Source: Bradyrhizobium roseum
GTDB lineage: Bacteria; Pseudomonadota; Alphaproteobacteria; Rhizobiales; Xanthobacteraceae
Length of the DNA: 64,000 bases
Direction of reading: 5' to 3'
Assembly (NCBI RefSeq): GCF_030413175.1
Contig: NZ_CP129212.1
Coordinates: 3,968,001 to 4,032,000, forward strand
A model generated the notes under the pieces. The model saw only the letters and a program-made list of their open reading frames with translations, was not told the origin of the DNA and did no database searches. Shown one piece after another: positions 61,836-64,000 of the stretch; the stretch's first letter is position 1, and every line of letters starts with the position of its first letter. The position numbers were made by a program, and so were the translations under genes.

Positions 61836-62540
61836 ATGTCCGCGCCGTCCCCCACGCCTACCCCGCTGCAAATCGGTCTCGTGCTGTTCCCAAGAGTCAC
61901 CCAGCTCGATTTCACCGGTCCGCTGCAGGTGTTCTCCAGCCTGCCCGACGCCAAGGTGCACCTGATCTGGAAGCGGATCGAACCGGTCACCAGCGATTCC
62001 GTGCTGCTGCTGACGCCGACCACGACCTTTGCGGACTGTCCGCAGCTCGACGTCATCTGCGTGCCCGGCGGCTTCGGCACAGACGACATGATCAATGACG
62101 AGGAGATGCTGGCCTTCCTGCGCAAGCAGGCGCCGGGCGCCAAATACATCACCTCGGTCTGCACGGGTTCATTGGTGCTCGGCGCCGCCGGCCTGCTGAA
62201 AGGTTATCGCGCGGCGACGCACTGGACGGCGATGGATTTCCTTTCGGCGTTCGGCGCGATTCCGACCAAAACGCGGGTCTGCGTCGACCGCAACCGCGTC
62301 ACCGGCGGCGGCGTCACGGCGGGCATCGATTTCGCGCTGACGCTGGTCTCGCTGCTGCACGACCGCAAGACCGCGGAGACCATCCAGCTCCGTCTCGAAT
62401 ACAATCCCGCGCCGCCGTTCAATTCCGGTTCACCCGATACCGCGCCGCCGGAAGTGCTCGCCATCATGAAAGACCGGATCGCAGCGGGGCAAATCCGCCG
62501 CGGCGAGATGATCGAGCGCGCCGCCGCGCGGATGGGCTGA
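61836..62540 (+). CDS. DJ-1/PfpI family protein, isonitrile hydratase-like
   Basis: 234-residue enzyme of the DJ-1 superfamily. Nucleophile C109 in SVCTGSLVLGAAGLL, followed by RAATHWTAMDFLSAFGA and RVTGGGVTAGIDFALTL, the pattern of isonitrile hydratase InhA that turns isonitriles into N-formamides. The start at 61836 has a very good GGAGG site; an upstream in-frame ATG at 61800 is weaker. It is divergent from a GlxA regulator and followed by a terminator. Substrate assignment is by resemblance only. Confidence 0.88.
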   Translation: MSAPSPTPTPLQIGLVLFPRVTQLDFTGPLQVFSSLPDAKVHLIWKRIEPVTSDSVLLLTPTTTFADCPQLDVICVPGGFGTDDMINDEEMLAFLRKQAPGAKYITSVCTGSLVLGAAGLLKGYRAATHWTAMDFLSAFGAIPTKTRVCVDRNRVTGGGVTAGIDFALTLVSLLHDRKTAETIQLRLEYNPAPPFNSGSPDTAPPEVLAIMKDRIAAGQIRRGEMIERAAARMG

Positions 62541-62905
62541 AGAGCGGTCGCGTCCGGGACGCGTCGCACGAGAAAAAGGCCGCCTGGTTTCCCAGACGGC
62601 CTTTCCTGTCCTACGGCAGCCACACATGAGCGGGGCGATTTCAGAATCTCTGCACCGGGGGCCTATTTCCCGGCCGTGTCCTGATCGGTGGCCGCTGCAA
62701 ATCGGGGCAGTCGCGACTGGAGCCCGACACCGACGCGATGGTTTCCCATCTCCGTAAGATGTCCCCATTGAGCCGTACGTCCGCGCACAGCACAAGACGG
62801 CGCCAGCGGATGTCCCCGCTGATCCCGTAATTCACAGGGAATGGCTGTGGTCAGAAGTGCGTGCAGCCGCCATGCGATCGATGACGCATGGCGATGAGAT
62901 GTCTC
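62541..62905. other. Gene-poor spacer between the DJ-1 and NDUFA12 genes
   Basis: 365 bp. It contains the terminator hairpin at 62575-62604 and a 64-codon open frame (62641-62835, minus strand) with no recognisable family or ribosome binding site. I see no other feature here. Confidence 0.5.
62575..62606 (+). terminator. Hairpin terminator after the DJ-1 gene
   Basis: Outer stem aaaggccg / cggccttt (62575-62582 and 62597-62604), inner ctgg/ccag with one bulge, loop tttc. An A-run precedes and TTT ends it, so it can serve both strands. Confidence 0.75.
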
Positions 62906-63316
62906 TCAGTTTCCTGGCGTCCACGCCTGATAGTCGCCGGTCGCCTTGGGACGGCGGCCAGAGGCCAGCGTCGAGCCGGAAGGACGATAGGCCGCGGGCG
63001 TGCCGGTCATGTTCGGGACATGCGGCTTTTCCCATTCCCGCGGCGTGTAATTCTCTTCGGTCGGCGCGACATCGACGGTGTGATGCAGCCAGCCATGCCA
63101 GGATGGCGGCACGCGGGTCGCCTCGGCATAGCCATTATAAATCACCCAGCGCCGCTCGAAGCCGAGCGTCGGATCGATCTTGCGGCCCTTGGTGCGATAG
63201 TAGCGGTTGCCCTGCTCGTCCTCGCCGACCAGCTCGCCGAATCGCCACGTCCACAATTGCGTCCCGAACGTCTGGCCGCTCCACCAGGTGAAAAATTTCA
63301 GCAGAAACAGCTTCAT
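62906..63316 (-). CDS. NADH:ubiquinone oxidoreductase subunit NDUFA12 (B17.2) homologue
   Basis: 136-residue accessory subunit of complex I found in alphaproteobacteria and mitochondria. Family text: LKFFTWWSGQTFGTQLWTWRFGELVGEDEQGNRYYRTK, then RRWVIYNGYAEATRVPPSWHGWLHHTVD and the ending text EENYTPREWEKPHVPN. The start MKLFLLKFFTWW at 63316 is the family start. It is typically near the DUF2155 and aat genes in this group; here 6.8 kb separate it from DUF2155. Confidence 0.94.
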   Translation of the reverse strand: MKLFLLKFFTWWSGQTFGTQLWTWRFGELVGEDEQGNRYYRTKGRKIDPTLGFERRWVIYNGYAEATRVPPSWHGWLHHTVDVAPTEENYTPREWEKPHVPNMTGTPAAYRPSGSTLASGRRPKATGDYQAWTPGN

Positions 63317-63583
63317 GAGGGCTCGGCCGGTTCGAGATGTCGTGCCGCTCTGATGCCACCGGCGGGCCGGATTGTCCAGCCAAAGGCTGATCTGCGGCCC
63401 TTCCGAGACGATGCTTTGCACGGACTTTGAACGCTCGCGTCCGGCCTCAGAGCGGGCGCAATCCGTTCATCCCGCGTACAGTTCCGACCTGACAGGCTGA
63501 GATTAAGCGCGATCCATGGCCGGGTTCGGGAACGTCCTCCTGTTGAACGGGTTAGGACCCATATCGCGCAAATGGAGCCAACA

Positions 63584-64000
63584 ATGATCAATCTTAAAGT
63601 TTTGAGTACTGTGGCGGCAATCGCCCTGGTGGTGCCGATGCTCGGCGCCGCGCAGGCGCAGGAAGGCCGCGGCGGCGGGATGGGAAGTGGCGGCGGCGGT
63701 GGCGCGGCTATGGGCGGCGGCATGAGGGCCGGCGGCGGCGGCGGTGGCGGTGGCGGTGCAGCCATGGGCGGCGGCATGAGGGCCGGCGGCGGCGGTGGCG
63801 GTCCAGCCATGGGCGGCGGTATGAGGGCCGGCGGCGGCGGTGGCGGTCCAGCTATGGGCGGCGGCATGAGGGCCGGCGGTGGCGGGGCGGCTATGGCCCC
63901 AGGCGCGGGCGGCGGATTTAGAGGCGACCAGATGGGCGCTGCACCCGGCGGTGGCGGCTTCCGGGGTGGCGTTGCGGCTGGTGGCGGTGACCGAGGCTTC
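63584..64000 (+). CDS. Secreted Gly/Met-rich repeat protein (partial, 3' end outside window)
   Basis: 139 codons are seen with no stop. Signal peptide about 1-26 (MINLKVLSTVAAIALVVPML, ending AQAQ), then Gly-rich text with four near-identical units of the type AMGGGMRAGGGGGGP (63707 to about 63893), followed by RGDQMGA and FRGGVAAGGG. The ATG follows TGGAG. No family recognised. Met and Gly content suggests an extended, flexible, exported protein, and function is unknown. Confidence 0.75.
   Translation, partial: MINLKVLSTVAAIALVVPMLGAAQAQEGRGGGMGSGGGGGAAMGGGMRAGGGGGGGGGAAMGGGMRAGGGGGGPAMGGGMRAGGGGGGPAMGGGMRAGGGGAAMAPGAGGGFRGDQMGAAPGGGGFRGGVAAGGGDRGF
63707..63893 (+). repeat. Tandem in-frame repeats coding AMGGGMRAGGGGGG
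   Basis: Four units of about 54, 45, 45 and 39 bases, each starting ATGGGCGGCGG(C/T)ATGAGGGCC and followed by a Gly-codon run that differs in length. Near identity at the DNA level points to recent expansion and to likely length variation between strains. Confidence 0.85.

Noticed and set aside
62641..62835. 64-codon minus-strand frame between the DJ-1 and NDUFA12 genes
   Set aside because: GTG start without a ribosome binding site and no recognisable domain; kept only as a remark.
63313..63867. Pro-rich minus-strand frame (PPPPPALMPPPM repeats)
   Set aside because: Exact antisense of the Gly/Met repeats of the plus-strand secreted protein, which has a signal peptide and start site.
63707..63893. 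Tandem repeats considered as a CRISPR-like array
   Set aside because: Units are in frame with a secreted protein, lack unique spacers and differ only in Gly-codon number.

Overview
The window looks like chromosomal DNA of a high-GC alphaproteobacterium of the Bradyrhizobium/Rhodopseudomonas group. The evidence is an NDUFA12-type complex I subunit, a DUF2155 protein next to aat, a DUF1236 protein, tandem accB-accC, RNase E with a large insertion, and several short palindromic repeats of a kind scattered through such genomes. I recognised no tRNA, rRNA, CRISPR array, insertion sequence or prophage.

Layout. 1-3189 (minus strand): Fe-S cluster assembly genes (cysteine desulfurase, sufB, a two-helix membrane miniprotein, the start of sufC), with an Irr/ICE-like palindrome before sufB. 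3481-8343: alpha/beta hydrolase, small hypothetical genes, a GST, anmK and tyrS. 8449-17803: an MFS transporter, a very large AsmA/DUF3971 protein, a one-cysteine PrxQ with a histone-like tail, an M23 peptidase, an SRPBCC protein and a branched-chain-type ABC binding protein. 17960-22048: a NodU-family carbamoyltransferase, an EamA exporter and a beta-hydroxyacid dehydrogenase. 22052-30084 (minus strand): a cell-wall and translation block made of an amidase, two tandem PBP1A genes and prfB, which carries a classic programmed +1 frameshift. 30085-33986: rne with a leader of about 0.7 kb. 34096-40125: bioY, an aminotransferase, an M48 peptidase, a DsbA-like protein, a DUF1236 protein and aroQ. 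40202-42134: accB-accC.

42234-54196 is an accessory-looking block between accC and aat. It holds a translationally coupled two-component cassette (CHASE3 kinase, receiver, receiver-HisKA_2 kinase), an AraC regulator, an O-methyltransferase, a siderophore-interacting-type reductase, and an IclR regulator divergent from a six-gene catabolic operon (TctC binding protein, flavin reductase, FAH-family enzyme, HpaH-type hydratase, RidA, amidohydrolase). A clean palindrome lies in the IclR/TctC divergent promoter. This operon is the best candidate for an undescribed pathway. 54347-56104 returns to housekeeping genes (aat, DUF2155). 56341-62540 holds an SDR, an HSL-type esterase, a Na+/H+ antiporter-like protein, a coiled-coil protein and a divergent GlxA-regulator/isonitrile-hydratase-like pair. 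62906-64000 has the NDUFA12 gene and the start of a secreted Gly/Met-rich repeat protein that runs off the edge.

All calls rest on reading the DNA and its translations. Family names come from recognised motifs. Operators, promoters and pathway roles are inferences.
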